13,644 nt of DNA from CAVOBC01 sp963693635 (GTDB lineage Bacteria; Pseudomonadota; Gammaproteobacteria; Pseudomonadales; Azotimanducaceae). The translations under genes were made by a program, and so were the position numbers. This document shows positions 6,543-13,508 of the stretch, one piece after another. The stretch lies in assembly GCA_963693635.1 (NCBI GenBank), contig CAVOBC010000099.1, positions 1 through 13,644 of the forward strand, written 5' to 3'. Numbering within the stretch: the first letter of the stretch is position 1; each line of letters opens with the position of its first letter. The notes beneath the pieces were generated by a model. The model was not told the origin of the DNA. It was given only the letters and a program-made list of their open reading frames with translations, and searched no databases.

Positions 6543-6650
6543 CGACGTATTGATCGGTGGTGCGGGCGCGTTAGCGGACGATACACCGAGATGCCGATTT
6601 GGACCAAACACCCCCGGGTTTGTCCGGAACCGACAGTCAGGAAGAGAACA

Positions 6651-6902
6651 ATGAGCGAAGCAGACAGCCTAACCGTCAACGAATCCCTCGATGCGTGTGG
6701 GCTCACGTGTCCGTTGCCACTTCTCAAGGCCAAGCAGGCGCTCAATAGGATGGAGCCAGGACACGTGCTGTACGTAATCTGCACAGACCCCGGGTCAGTG
6801 CGTGACTTCGAAGTATTCGCGCGCCAGAGCGGCAACGAACTCGTGAGGTCCCGAGAAGATGAAGGCCAGTTCGCCTATTGGTTGAGGAAGACGTCCGCTT
6901 GA
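6651..6902 (+). CDS. TusA/SirA-family sulfur carrier protein
   Basis: Small cytoplasmic protein (83 residues; TusA proteins are about 75-85) that carries persulfide sulfur on a cysteine, for tRNA thiolation, molybdenum cofactor or other sulfur-transfer reactions. The signature LDACGLTCPLPLLKAKQAL contains the CPxP motif with the carrier cysteine at C20. TDPGSVRDF (45-53) matches the second conserved block. C16 is an extra cysteine, common in the TusA-like paralogs. The ATG at 6651 follows a good AGGAAGAG site. The frame is open further upstream, but that part has no TusA similarity. In Pseudomonas, as I recall, a TusA-like gene likewise sits between bepA and the perM-like gene, so this may be that paralog rather than canonical TusA. 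perM follows after 36 nt, probably in the same transcript. Confidence 0.93.
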   Translation: MSEADSLTVNESLDACGLTCPLPLLKAKQALNRMEPGHVLYVICTDPGSVRDFEVFARQSGNELVRSREDEGQFAYWLRKTSA

Positions 6903-6938
6903 CGAGAGACGACGTCGCATGAGGTTCCACTCGATTTT

Positions 6939-8027
6939 GTGCGCCGTCAGGCGCTGTGGAGCCGCAGCTTGCTGACGATTATTAATCGCTGGGCGCACCG
7001 CTACCTGGCTGACGAAGAAGCGCTGCTGCTGCTTGCGATTCTGCTCATCTGCGGCGCCGTCCTCGCAACGATCGGCGGGATCGTCGCCCCGATCATCATC
7101 AGTGTCATTCTGGCGTTTGTCATGCAGGGCGTCAGTAAGCTGTTGGGCCGGTATTCGGTGCCTGATCGGGTCGCAATTGCTATCACGTACCTGCTGTTTC
7201 TCGGCGCCTCCTTTGCCTTCTTTGTCTTTATCATTCCGCGGGTGTGGCGCCAGATGGTCTCGCTCTATGCTGAACTCCCCACGCTGATCGTGCGTGTTCA
7301 GGAGCTTGTGACCAGGTTCAACGACAGCTTCCCCGGCTTGATTGGTGCTGAGCAAGTGGCGTCGCTGACGCGGCTGTTTGAATCCGGCGCGGGGGACATG
7401 GGCCAGTGGCTCGTTTCATTCTCGTTGTCAAAGCTCCCAGCCGTCGTGTCCTTCACGGTCTATTTGCTGATCGTGCCGATCCTGGTCTTCTTCTTCCTGA
7501 AGGACCGAGACCAGATTCTGGCCTGGTGTGTCGGTTTCCTGCCGTCCGAGCGACCCTTGCTCGATCGCATCGGGGCCGAGATGAACGAGCAAATGGCCAA
7601 CTATGTGCGGGGCAAGGTGATCGAGATCATCATCACCGGCGGCGCCACCTACATCGTGTTCCAGATCTTTGGCCTCAACTACGCGGCGTTGCTCGCGTTT
7701 CTGGTCGGGTTGTCTGTGATCATCCCCTACCTTGGCATCGCGGTCGTGTCGGTGCCGATCGTGCTGATTTCGTATCTGCAGTTTGGGCCGAGTTCAGATT
7801 TTTTGTACATGATGGCCTTCTACACCGTCGTGCAGGTGCTTGATGGATTGGTGCTTGTGCCCATCCTGTTCTCTGAGGTGGTTAATCTGCACCCGGTCGC
7901 AATCATCGTCTCCGTGATCGTCTTTGGCAGCCTGTGGGGCTTGTCCGGTGTCTTCTTTGCGATACCGCTCGCGACGTTGATCCGCGCGGTCCTGGCGGCC
8001 TGGCCGCGACGCGAAGCGCTGTCCTGA
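6939..8027 (+). CDS. perM: AI-2E/PerM-family inner-membrane transporter
   Basis: Predicted polytopic inner-membrane protein of 362 residues, the usual size for the AI-2E transporter (UPF0118/PerM) family. Hydrophobic segments are seen at about 27-42 and 47-65, 80-104, 163-188, 226-250, 250-275 and 300-345. Family marks include FFLKDRD (about 183-189), an amphipathic middle part (LYAELPTLIVRVQEL), NYVRGKVIEIIITGG, VGLSVIIPYLGI, and the terminal GVFFAIPLATLIRAVL. Members export small solutes or signals, or act as proton-coupled antiporters; the substrate here cannot be inferred. The GTG at 6939 is the first start in frame and has no clear Shine-Dalgarno, so the N-terminus is uncertain. In E. 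coli perM neighbours bepA; here tusA lies between them. Confidence 0.85.
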   Translation: MRRQALWSRSLLTIINRWAHRYLADEEALLLLAILLICGAVLATIGGIVAPIIISVILAFVMQGVSKLLGRYSVPDRVAIAITYLLFLGASFAFFVFIIPRVWRQMVSLYAELPTLIVRVQELVTRFNDSFPGLIGAEQVASLTRLFESGAGDMGQWLVSFSLSKLPAVVSFTVYLLIVPILVFFFLKDRDQILAWCVGFLPSERPLLDRIGAEMNEQMANYVRGKVIEIIITGGATYIVFQIFGLNYAALLAFLVGLSVIIPYLGIAVVSVPIVLISYLQFGPSSDFLYMMAFYTVVQVLDGLVLVPILFSEVVNLHPVAIIVSVIVFGSLWGLSGVFFAIPLATLIRAVLAAWPRREALS

Positions 8028-8106
8028 AAGCGTCCAGAAGCGTTTGCAGCGAGGTGACAGAAGAAATTCAGAACTTGACGGAAGAAAGCAACAAAAGGAG
8101 AGACCG

Positions 8107-9159
8107 ATGAGGGTAGGCACAGGTATCGGCGGTTGGCCAGGGGAAGCGGCAGGCGCGGCAAAACGGGTTGAAGAGGCGGGGTATGATTACGTCACGTGTG
8201 GTGAACTATCACACGACTCGATGGTGCTCATGGCTGTTGCGGCGACCGGCACCGAGCGGGTGCAGTTGCAAACGGGCGTCACGATTGCGTTTCCGCGCAG
8301 TCCGATGGTGCTTGCCATGGAAGCGTGGGATATCCAACAGATGTCCAGGGGACGCTTTGTACTGGGGCTTGGATCGCAGGTGAAAGGTCACAACGAGCGC
8401 CGGTTTGGTGGCACCTGGAGTCCGCCTGCGCCGCGCATGAAAGAATATATCCAGATGCTGCATGCGATCTGGGATTCGTGGCAGGAAGGAAGGACCCCTG
8501 AGTTTCTTGGCAAGCAGTACCGCTACACGCTCATGACACCGAATTTCAATCCGGGACCCATCGAGTTTCCGCGGCCCAAGGTCTACCTGGCGGTTGTCGG
8601 TGAAGCGATGGCCCGTGTCGCCGGCGAGGTCGCCGATGGCGTTTTGCCCCACGGCGGGATCATGACCAATCGCTACATGCGCGAAGTGATGTTGCCGAAC
8701 ATTCGGATCGGACTTGAGCGCGCTGGTCGGACCTGGGATGACATCGACATTGGTGCGAGCGGCTATCTGGCGCTCGGCGACGATGACGACGAGATTCTGC
8801 GCAATGTTGATCGCTTCCGGCAGCCTCTGCATTTCTATGGCTCCACACGGACGTACCATCACGTGCTACGGATGCACGGACTTGAGGAATTGGGCATGAA
8901 GCTGCATGCGCTCTCGCTTGAAGGCCGCTGGCAGGAGATGCGCGACACGATCACCATTGATGACCTGCTGAAGTTGGCCGAGACCTGCCGCAAAGACGAC
9001 TATCCGGAGTTTTTGCAGAACCAGCGCGAATACGCGTCGATGGTTGGCTGGGGCATTGGCGGCGACACGGAAGACGCGAAAGCGCGTTCCCGGGCCATCA
9101 TGACGCGCATTCAGCAGATTGAAACGAGTGGCGTCCCGGAGGGCCTGGCATTGGGTTAG
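8107..9159 (+). CDS. LLM-class F420-dependent oxidoreductase (TIGR03617/MSMEG_2256-like)
   Basis: Luciferase-like monooxygenase-fold enzyme (350 residues, TIM barrel) that would use F420H2 or reduced flavin. Motifs typical of this subfamily: MRVGTGIGGWPGE at the start, EAGYDYVTCGEL (24-35), LQTGVTIAFPRSP, SRGRFVLGLGSQVKGHNERRFG (about 79-100), RMKEYIQMLHAIWDSW, and VAGEVADGVLPHG. The substrate is unknown. The ATG at 8107 follows AAAGGAG with a 6-8 nt gap, the clearest ribosome site in the window. It lies 79 nt after perM and about 200 nt before dapA, where bcp and gcvR sit in E. coli and Pseudomonas. F420-type LLM enzymes are rich in actinobacteria and patchy in gammaproteobacteria, so gain by transfer is possible. 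Codon use looks like its neighbours. Whether this organism makes F420 cannot be seen here; FMN use is the alternative. Confidence 0.9.
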   Translation: MRVGTGIGGWPGEAAGAAKRVEEAGYDYVTCGELSHDSMVLMAVAATGTERVQLQTGVTIAFPRSPMVLAMEAWDIQQMSRGRFVLGLGSQVKGHNERRFGGTWSPPAPRMKEYIQMLHAIWDSWQEGRTPEFLGKQYRYTLMTPNFNPGPIEFPRPKVYLAVVGEAMARVAGEVADGVLPHGGIMTNRYMREVMLPNIRIGLERAGRTWDDIDIGASGYLALGDDDDEILRNVDRFRQPLHFYGSTRTYHHVLRMHGLEELGMKLHALSLEGRWQEMRDTITIDDLLKLAETCRKDDYPEFLQNQREYASMVGWGIGGDTEDAKARSRAIMTRIQQIETSGVPEGLALG

Positions 9160-9316
9160 TTCCTGGCCCAGAGACTCCGTTCTGGGGCGCGCGCTCGCTT
9201 GGAGCGCCCCGTCCCGCGAGTGGTGCAGGGCGATTGTCGAGGAAGGGATGGGGCGGCAGACGTCGGGGTGATGGCTGCCGTAAAGCGAAGTCATTGCGTG
9301 CGACCGCTGTGGTTGC
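9160..9316. other. Gap between the LLM gene and the dapA promoter
   Basis: Contains possible hairpins: CCCAGA/TCTGGG (9167-9186), GGGGCGC/GCGCCCC (9184-9210, with an alternative GCGCTC/GAGCGC inside it) and CGGCAG/CTGCCG (9254-9280). None is followed by a T-run, so Rho-dependent termination of the upstream transcript is more likely than an intrinsic terminator. No gene is seen. Confidence 0.4.
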
Positions 9317-9345
9317 TTGTTAAGGCATGTAGCCGTCGTTAATAT
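9317..9345 (+). promoter_or_regulatory. Candidate sigma-70 promoter of dapA
   Basis: TTGTTA (9317-9322) and TAATAT (9340-9345) are separated by exactly 17 bp. Each matches the consensus at 4 of 6 positions, in the lowest-GC stretch of this gap. Initiation near 9352 would leave only about 9 nt before the ATG at 9361. Confidence 0.5.
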
Positions 9346-9360
9346 GAGCGACTTTTCTCC

Positions 9361-10257
9361 ATGGGGGTGGTTGTGGACAGCATAACGGGCAGCATTGTTG
9401 CGATGGTGACACCCATGCAGTCTGACGGCGCAATCGACTGGGATCGGCTGGACGCGCTGGTGGACTGGCACGTTGAAATGGGAACGGACGGCATCGTACC
9501 GGTCGGCACGACCGGTGAGTCTGCAACAGTTACGCCCGCAGAGCATTGCGAGATCGTCAAGCGGGTTGTGGGCCGGGTCGCCGGTCGTGTCCCGGTCATT
9601 GCGGGGACGGGAGCCAACGCGACCGAGGAGGCCGTGTTTCTGACGCGAGAAGCGAAAGAAGCGGGCGTGGACGCCTGTTTGCTGGTCACGCCGTATTACA
9701 ACAAGCCGACCCAAGAGGGCCTGGTGCGTCATTATGACTACATCGCCAGCGCAGTTGACGTTCCGATCGTGCTCTACAACGTGCCCGGTCGGACCGCGTG
9801 CGACATGCTGCCGGAGACCGTGGCGCGACTTGCGGATGTGGCGAACATCATCGGCATCAAGGAAGCGACGGGCGACCTTGGCCGCTCACTCAAGATTCAG
9901 GAACTATGTGGCGATCGGGTTGTCGTTTATTCAGGTGATGACGAAACGGCGGTTGATCTCATGTTGGACGGGGCAAAGGGGACTATCAGTGTCACAGCGA
10001 ATGTGGCCCCAAAGTTGATGGGCGAGGTCTGCCGGGCGGCCGTCGCCGGCAAGGCCGACGAAGTACGGACACTCAATCAGCGCCTGATGCTGCTGCACCA
10101 GAGACTGTTCCTCGAAGCAAACCCCATACCGGTCAAATGGGCCCTGGTGCAAATGGGCAAGATTGAGGACGGCATTCGTCTGCCTCTCACCGAACTCTCA
10201 GCGGCTTACCACGAGCCAGTGCGCGAAGCACTTCGCGAAGCCGGCGCCATTAATTGA
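9361..10257 (+). CDS. dapA: 4-hydroxy-tetrahydrodipicolinate synthase
   Basis: Cytoplasmic class I aldolase that condenses pyruvate with aspartate semialdehyde, the first committed step to lysine and meso-diaminopimelate for peptidoglycan. It has 298 residues. The Schiff-base lysine is K167 in IGIKEATG, the catalytic triad is T51, Y139 (VLYNVPGR) and an upstream Tyr in TPYYNKP, and R144 binds the substrate carboxylate. The sequence follows E. coli DapA closely from TGSIVAMVTP on (K161 there, so six extra residues here). GTG codons at 9367 and 9373 are alternative starts. The one at 9373 would give an E. coli-like N-terminus with GGGGG (9363-9367) as its ribosome site, and fits better with the short leader implied by the promoter. 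bamC follows 32 nt downstream, as in E. coli, so the two are probably co-transcribed. Confidence 0.97.
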   Translation: MGVVVDSITGSIVAMVTPMQSDGAIDWDRLDALVDWHVEMGTDGIVPVGTTGESATVTPAEHCEIVKRVVGRVAGRVPVIAGTGANATEEAVFLTREAKEAGVDACLLVTPYYNKPTQEGLVRHYDYIASAVDVPIVLYNVPGRTACDMLPETVARLADVANIIGIKEATGDLGRSLKIQELCGDRVVVYSGDDETAVDLMLDGAKGTISVTANVAPKLMGEVCRAAVAGKADEVRTLNQRLMLLHQRLFLEANPIPVKWALVQMGKIEDGIRLPLTELSAAYHEPVREALREAGAIN

Positions 10258-10289
10258 GCGCCCACTCTTCAATACGAACGTTTAGAAGA

Positions 10290-11426
10290 ATGTTTAGAGC
10301 GTATAGACCGACGCGCGGCGGCCCTGCTTTGAAGACGCCGCGCTCGATAGCGCGATGTGCATTGATCTTCGGCCTCGTCATGGCGGTGTGCGGTTGTTCG
10401 CTGCTCCTGAAAACGGGCGTGATGAAAGGACGTAGCGAGTATCTCGAGGCAGGATCACTCACACGAACCGATATTCCGTCAGGTCTCCACAGCCCTCAAT
10501 TTGATGATCTTATGGCGATTCCAGTGGTCATTGACTCCCGCGGTCTTGCGGGGCGCAAGTTCGAACTCGAGATTCCGGAACCCCTCAGCACGACCTACGG
10601 CATTGACCGGATCGTAATCAAACGCCTGGGCGACGACCGCTGGATTTTCCTGGACGCGTCGCCGGCGACGGTCTGGCCCCGAATCGAAGAGTTCTGGAGC
10701 TCACAGAACCTCGAACTCAGCGTTTCCGATCCGGCTCGCGGCGTCATGGAGTCGGCCTGGACACCATCACAACTGGGTGACGCGCCGTCGATCTTCGAGA
10801 GCATGGTCGCTGGCAGTCAACCCGCCGTGCTTGAGAACAAGTTTCGCCTGCGGGTGATCCCGGGTGTGCGCACAAGCAGCACCGAGGTTCACCTGACACA
10901 CAAGATCGCGCTCCTCGGCGACCATGAGACGCCGCGCTGGGATACGGGCTCGGACAACCGGGAACTTGAAGGCGAAGTACTGTCTCGAATCGCCCGCCAT
11001 TTGGGCGAGTCTATCAATGAATCACTGAGCGTTTCGCTCGTTGCCACTGGCATTCAGGCATCCCGGTCAGAACTGATTCCGGACCCGTCTGAGCCCAGAC
11101 TGACCTACAACCTGTCATGGGATCGCGCGTGGGCCACCGTCAACTCGGCACTGAAGACTGCGGAGATTGATGTCGAGGATCTCGATCGTAGCAACGGCCG
11201 CTTCTATGTCTATTACGATGAGCGGGTGGGTCGTGATCCCGGGTTTCTGCTGCGCCTGCTCATGCCAAAGCGCGCGGGGGGTGCTGAGCATCGTTACACG
11301 ATTCAGTTGAAGGAAACGGAGGACGAGAACCCGGTACAGGTGACGGTCAGAAAGGACGAGGAGTCGCTCGCAGATCCGCTCTTTGCCGAACGTTTGCTGA
11401 AGATCATCAAGGAATTCTCGACCTGA
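10290..11426 (+). CDS. bamC: BamC (NlpB)-like outer-membrane assembly lipoprotein
   Basis: BamC is a lipoprotein of the BAM complex, which inserts beta-barrels into the outer membrane. With the ATG at 10290 the product has 378 residues (E. coli 344). A TTG at 10254, inside dapA, is also in frame but less likely. The N-terminus has a basic segment (KTPRSIARC), a hydrophobic core (ALIFGLVMAV) and a lipobox-like VCGC with C36 as the lipidation site; C34 is an unusual extra cysteine. The region SEYLEAGSLTRTDIPSGL and AIPVV resembles the unstructured BamC N-terminal part that binds BamD. Two helix-grip-like domains follow (about 115-240 and 265-375), each with a DRAWATVNSAL- or SPATVWPRIEEFW-like helix. 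Identification rests on these features plus the position right after dapA; sequence divergence from E. coli is high. Confidence 0.82.
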   Translation: MFRAYRPTRGGPALKTPRSIARCALIFGLVMAVCGCSLLLKTGVMKGRSEYLEAGSLTRTDIPSGLHSPQFDDLMAIPVVIDSRGLAGRKFELEIPEPLSTTYGIDRIVIKRLGDDRWIFLDASPATVWPRIEEFWSSQNLELSVSDPARGVMESAWTPSQLGDAPSIFESMVAGSQPAVLENKFRLRVIPGVRTSSTEVHLTHKIALLGDHETPRWDTGSDNRELEGEVLSRIARHLGESINESLSVSLVATGIQASRSELIPDPSEPRLTYNLSWDRAWATVNSALKTAEIDVEDLDRSNGRFYVYYDERVGRDPGFLLRLLMPKRAGGAEHRYTIQLKETEDENPVQVTVRKDEESLADPLFAERLLKIIKEFST

Positions 11427-11457
11427 CCCCAAGCGCGCGAATGCCCGGCACACGTGG

Positions 11458-11473
11458 AACCTGGGTTCAGGTT
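11458..11473. other. Small perfect hairpin between bamC and the MBL gene
   Basis: AACCTG (11458-11463) and CAGGTT (11468-11473) pair around GGTT. It is short and has no T-run, so it is unlikely to terminate transcription. It could affect mRNA processing, or be chance. Confidence 0.3.
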
Positions 11474-11496
11474 GCAGAACACCGCGGCGAAACTTG

Positions 11497-12372
11497 ATGC
11501 CAGAGACTCGCGATCTGCCTTCCGACTCTGGCTCTGACTTTGGCTCTGGCAGCGACGCTCGCAGGGACAGCGGCAGTTCGCTTCGCGTGGCGTCGCTTGG
11601 CAGCGGCAGTCGTGGCAACGGCACGCTCATCGACGATGGCAGGACCTGCGTTCTGCTCGACCTTGGCTTCAATCTGAAAGAAACCCGTCGGCGGCTGTCG
11701 CGACTGGGCAAGCAACCGCAGGATATCGACGCGATTCTTGTGACACATGAGCACGGGGATCATATCCGCGGGGTCGCAGCGTTCGCGCGCAAGCACGATG
11801 TTGCCGTTTATCTGACGAGTGGTAGCTACAACCCGAAGCGCCTGGGCGCGCTCCCTTCGCTTCATTTCATCAACATCCACCGGCCGTTTGGCATCGGTAC
11901 GCTCTCGATCGAGCCTATCCCTGTGCCGCACGATGCTCGCGAGCCCTGTCAGTTCATAATCGCGTCCGGTGGGTCGCGCGTGGGTGTTCTCACGGACATC
12001 GGCCACATAACCCCTTTTGTCGTGGAGTCGTTTGAGCTCGTTGACGCGCTGTTACTTGAGTTCAACCATGACGTGGGGATGCTGGCGCGGGGCCCCTATC
12101 CCTATCGCCTGAAGGCGCGGGTGGGCGGCATACATGGCCATCTCAATAACGAACAGGCGGCGGGTCTGGTCGAGCGTCTGGACCTCGCGCGGTTGCAGCA
12201 CCTCGTGATCTCGCATGTCAGCGAGAAAAACAACAGCGCGGATCTCGCGGTTCTAGCGGCAAGAAAGGTGCTGGGGAAGTGGCCGGGGCAATTGCATGTT
12301 GCGAGTCAGGATGGCGGCTTCCCCTGGATACAATTGCCTGAAAAGGCTCGCGCGGGCGCGCTCGGCGGATGA
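11497..12372 (+). CDS. MBL-fold metallohydrolase (YycJ/WalJ-like)
   Basis: Predicted cytoplasmic metallo-beta-lactamase-fold hydrolase of 291 residues from the ATG at 11497. Metal ligands are visible: THEHGDH (83-89), H145 in PVPHDA, D167 in LTDIGH and H240 in ISHVSEKNN; GHLNN (214-218) is a further conserved block. SLGSGSRGNGTLI (33-45) is the typical start of the YycJ/exonuclease-like subgroup, whose members usually begin only a few residues before it. Here it is preceded by about 28 residues rich in Ser, Gly and Asp (SGSDFGSGSDARRDSGSS), encoded by short CTCTGG-type repeats. A GTG at 11587 is an alternative start, but it has no ribosome site. An MBL gene follows bamC in Pseudomonas too, as I recall. 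The substrate is unknown; RNA or DNA phosphodiester cleavage is possible. Confidence 0.9.
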   Translation: MPETRDLPSDSGSDFGSGSDARRDSGSSLRVASLGSGSRGNGTLIDDGRTCVLLDLGFNLKETRRRLSRLGKQPQDIDAILVTHEHGDHIRGVAAFARKHDVAVYLTSGSYNPKRLGALPSLHFINIHRPFGIGTLSIEPIPVPHDAREPCQFIIASGGSRVGVLTDIGHITPFVVESFELVDALLLEFNHDVGMLARGPYPYRLKARVGGIHGHLNNEQAAGLVERLDLARLQHLVISHVSEKNNSADLAVLAARKVLGKWPGQLHVASQDGGFPWIQLPEKARAGALGG

Positions 12373-12398
12373 ATGTCTGGGACTCATCATGTACGCTA

Positions 12399-12429
12399 CG
12401 CAGCTTTCTTCCAGAAGCTGTTCGCTGCG
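12399..12429. other. Competing hairpins between the MBL gene and cnoX
   Basis: CAGCTT (12401-12406) can pair with AAGCTG (12415-12420), or CGCAGC (12399-12404) with GCTGCG (12424-12429). The two share bases and exclude each other in part. CGTCTTTCG follows, a weak T-stretch. This could be an attenuating or terminating structure between the two genes, but the evidence is weak. Confidence 0.3.
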
Positions 12430-12478
12430 CGTCTTTCGATGTGCCGCGGCAGGTGAATGATTCGATTGGTGCATCCAG

Positions 12479-13327
12479 ATGAGTGAGATTACAGGCAACA
12501 TCGTTGAAGTGACGCTCCAGAACTTTCAGGAGATCGTCGAGAAGTCCCGATCCCTGCCGGTATTACTTGAATTTTATGCCGAGGGCGCAGAGGAGTCGGC
12601 TCGACTCGCTGCTGTACTCCAACGTCTGGCCAACGAATATGGCGGCAAGTTCATTCTCGGACGGGTGAACATTCAGGAGAGTCCGCAGATTGTGCAACAA
12701 CTCGGTGTGCGCACTTTGCCGACCCTGAAGCTGCTCTACGAGGGGCAGTTGGCGCAGGACCTTGAAGGGCCTCAGGAGGAACAGCAACTGCGCAGCTTGC
12801 TGGACCAGGTGACGATGAGCCCGACTGAGCGCACTCGCGAGCAGATTGATCTCATGTTGGCTGACGGCAACCGCGAGGCCGCCATTGGCATGCTGCAACA
12901 GGCGATTGAGGAAGAGCCGGGCAATTACGGACTTCAAACGGAACTCTGCGATCTTCTGATCATGGAGGATCGTGCCGACGAAGCGGGGCAGATTCTGGCG
13001 GGGTTGCCAGACGACGCGGAAGGTATCAACAAGCCGCGATTTCGCCTCGAGTTTATTGAGTTGGCGGCGGGTCTTGGGACTATCGCTGATTTGGAGGGGG
13101 CGCTAAGCGAGGGCAACCTTCAAACCCGTTTCGACCTGGCATTGCGCTTGATCGTCGATGACCAGATCGAAGCGGCGCTGTCTCACCTGCTTGAGATCAT
13201 GAAGGTAGACCGCGAATTCCAGGAAGACATCGGGCGCACGACCATGATCAAGATTTTCGACCTCCTGGGCAAAGGTAACCCGATCGCCACCGAGTATCGG
13301 CGGAAGATGTTCACCTTCCTGCATTGA
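12479..13327 (+). CDS. cnoX: CnoX (YbbN)-like thioredoxin-TPR protein without active-site cysteines
   Basis: CnoX is a cytoplasmic holdase that protects proteins from over-oxidation and hands clients to GroEL and DnaK. The 282 residues match the family length (about 284). Residues 8-110 form the thioredoxin domain (PVLLEFYAEGAEESARL, ILGRVNIQESP, VRTLPTLKLLYEG with the cis-proline at P81). Residues about 115-282 form the TPR-like helical part (AAIGMLQQAIEEEPGNYGLQTEL, GRTTMIKIFDLLG, ending KMFTFLH). At the WCxxC place the sequence reads AEGAEES, with no cysteine at all. E. coli CnoX keeps one (SxxC), so this version cannot do thiol chemistry there. The only Cys in the protein is in the TPR part (ELCDLL). 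The start has a weak ribosome site. It lies 106 nt after the MBL gene, where purC sits in related genomes. Confidence 0.9.
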   Translation: MSEITGNIVEVTLQNFQEIVEKSRSLPVLLEFYAEGAEESARLAAVLQRLANEYGGKFILGRVNIQESPQIVQQLGVRTLPTLKLLYEGQLAQDLEGPQEEQQLRSLLDQVTMSPTERTREQIDLMLADGNREAAIGMLQQAIEEEPGNYGLQTELCDLLIMEDRADEAGQILAGLPDDAEGINKPRFRLEFIELAAGLGTIADLEGALSEGNLQTRFDLALRLIVDDQIEAALSHLLEIMKVDREFQEDIGRTTMIKIFDLLGKGNPIATEYRRKMFTFLH

Positions 13328-13333
13328 CCGTTC

Positions 13334-13346
13334 TGTTCCAGGAACA
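13334..13346. repeat. Perfect palindrome TGTTCC-A-GGAACA after cnoX
   Basis: Two 6-bp arms around a single A begin 7 nt past the cnoX stop. A 1-nt loop cannot form an RNA hairpin terminator, so this would be a DNA-binding site or chance. It lies in the 37-nt gap between the converging cnoX and the small minus-strand frame. Confidence 0.35.
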
Positions 13347-13364
13347 TGCGTTGTGAGACTGGTC

Positions 13365-13508
13365 TTAGCCGGCCAGCAAAAAGGGCGCATTCTGCGGTTT
13401 CTTGCTCTTCGTTTTCTCAATCTTGGTTTTCTCACCCTGAGTTTTCTCACTCTGCGGGTTCATGTCGACTGAGACCGGCAATGCCGTCTTGAGTTCACCC
13501 ACCGTCAT
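13365..13508 (-). CDS. Small hypothetical protein with EKT pentapeptide repeats
   Basis: I do not recognise this protein. From the ATG at 13508 it would have 47 residues: a hydrophobic/neutral start (MTVGELKTALPVSVDMNP), then QSEKT-QGEKT-KIEKT-KSKKP, then NAPFLLAG and a TAA. A GTG at 13514 is an alternative start; AGGTG lies close before the ATG. The repeat is encoded by three 15-bp units beginning GTTTTCTCA on the plus strand (13411, 13426, 13441), so period and frame agree. The third-position bases of the N-terminal half are mostly G or C, like neighbouring genes. The frame is open all the way to the window edge (13644), so it may be the tail of a longer gene, with a cysteine-containing segment upstream (CEDAPCKTRVC). 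It converges on cnoX. Confidence 0.4.
   Translation of the reverse strand: MTVGELKTALPVSVDMNPQSEKTQGEKTKIEKTKSKKPQNAPFLLAG
13411..13455. repeat. 15-bp tandem repeat, three copies
   Basis: GTTTTCTCAATCTTG, GTTTTCTCACCCTGA and GTTTTCTCACTCTGC are adjacent, each 15 bp. The first nine bases of each unit are identical. Read on the minus strand they encode the EKT pentapeptides of the small frame at 13365-13508. Confidence 0.9.

Larger units (their letters stand above)
5952..6650. other. Long divergent intergenic region between bepA and tusA
   Basis: About 700 bp without a recognisable gene. It should hold the bepA promoter on the minus strand and the tusA-perM promoter on the plus strand. It contains a 23-bp tandem repeat (6212-6280), a spaced direct repeat (6332-6388) and a perfect TATAAT (6537-6542). 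From about 6180 to 6400 the plus strand is pyrimidine-rich and lower in GC than the flanking genes. Short frames exist on both strands (one runs in frame into tusA from about 6402), but their translations are arginine/proline-rich and resemble no protein I know. Confidence 0.6.

Noticed and set aside
6402..6650. Upstream in-frame extension of tusA
   Set aside because: The added residues are Arg/Pro-rich and unlike TusA, and the ATG at 6651 has a good ribosome site.
6795..7355. 186-codon minus-strand frame over tusA and perM
   Set aside because: The translation is low-complexity (KDKEGKGGAEKQQ, DDDRGDDP) and is the mirror of membrane-protein codons.
9184..9210. GGGGCGC/GCGCCCC hairpin as an intrinsic terminator after the LLM gene
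   Set aside because: No T-run follows and the loop is large; kept only as part of the gap description.
8866..9732. 288-codon minus-strand frame over the LLM gene end and dapA
   Set aside because: It overlaps two well-supported genes on the other strand and its translation is His/Arg-rich without domains.
11467..12006. 179-codon minus-strand frame over the MBL gene
   Set aside because: Antisense to a gene with complete metal-binding motifs; long antisense frames are expected at this GC content.
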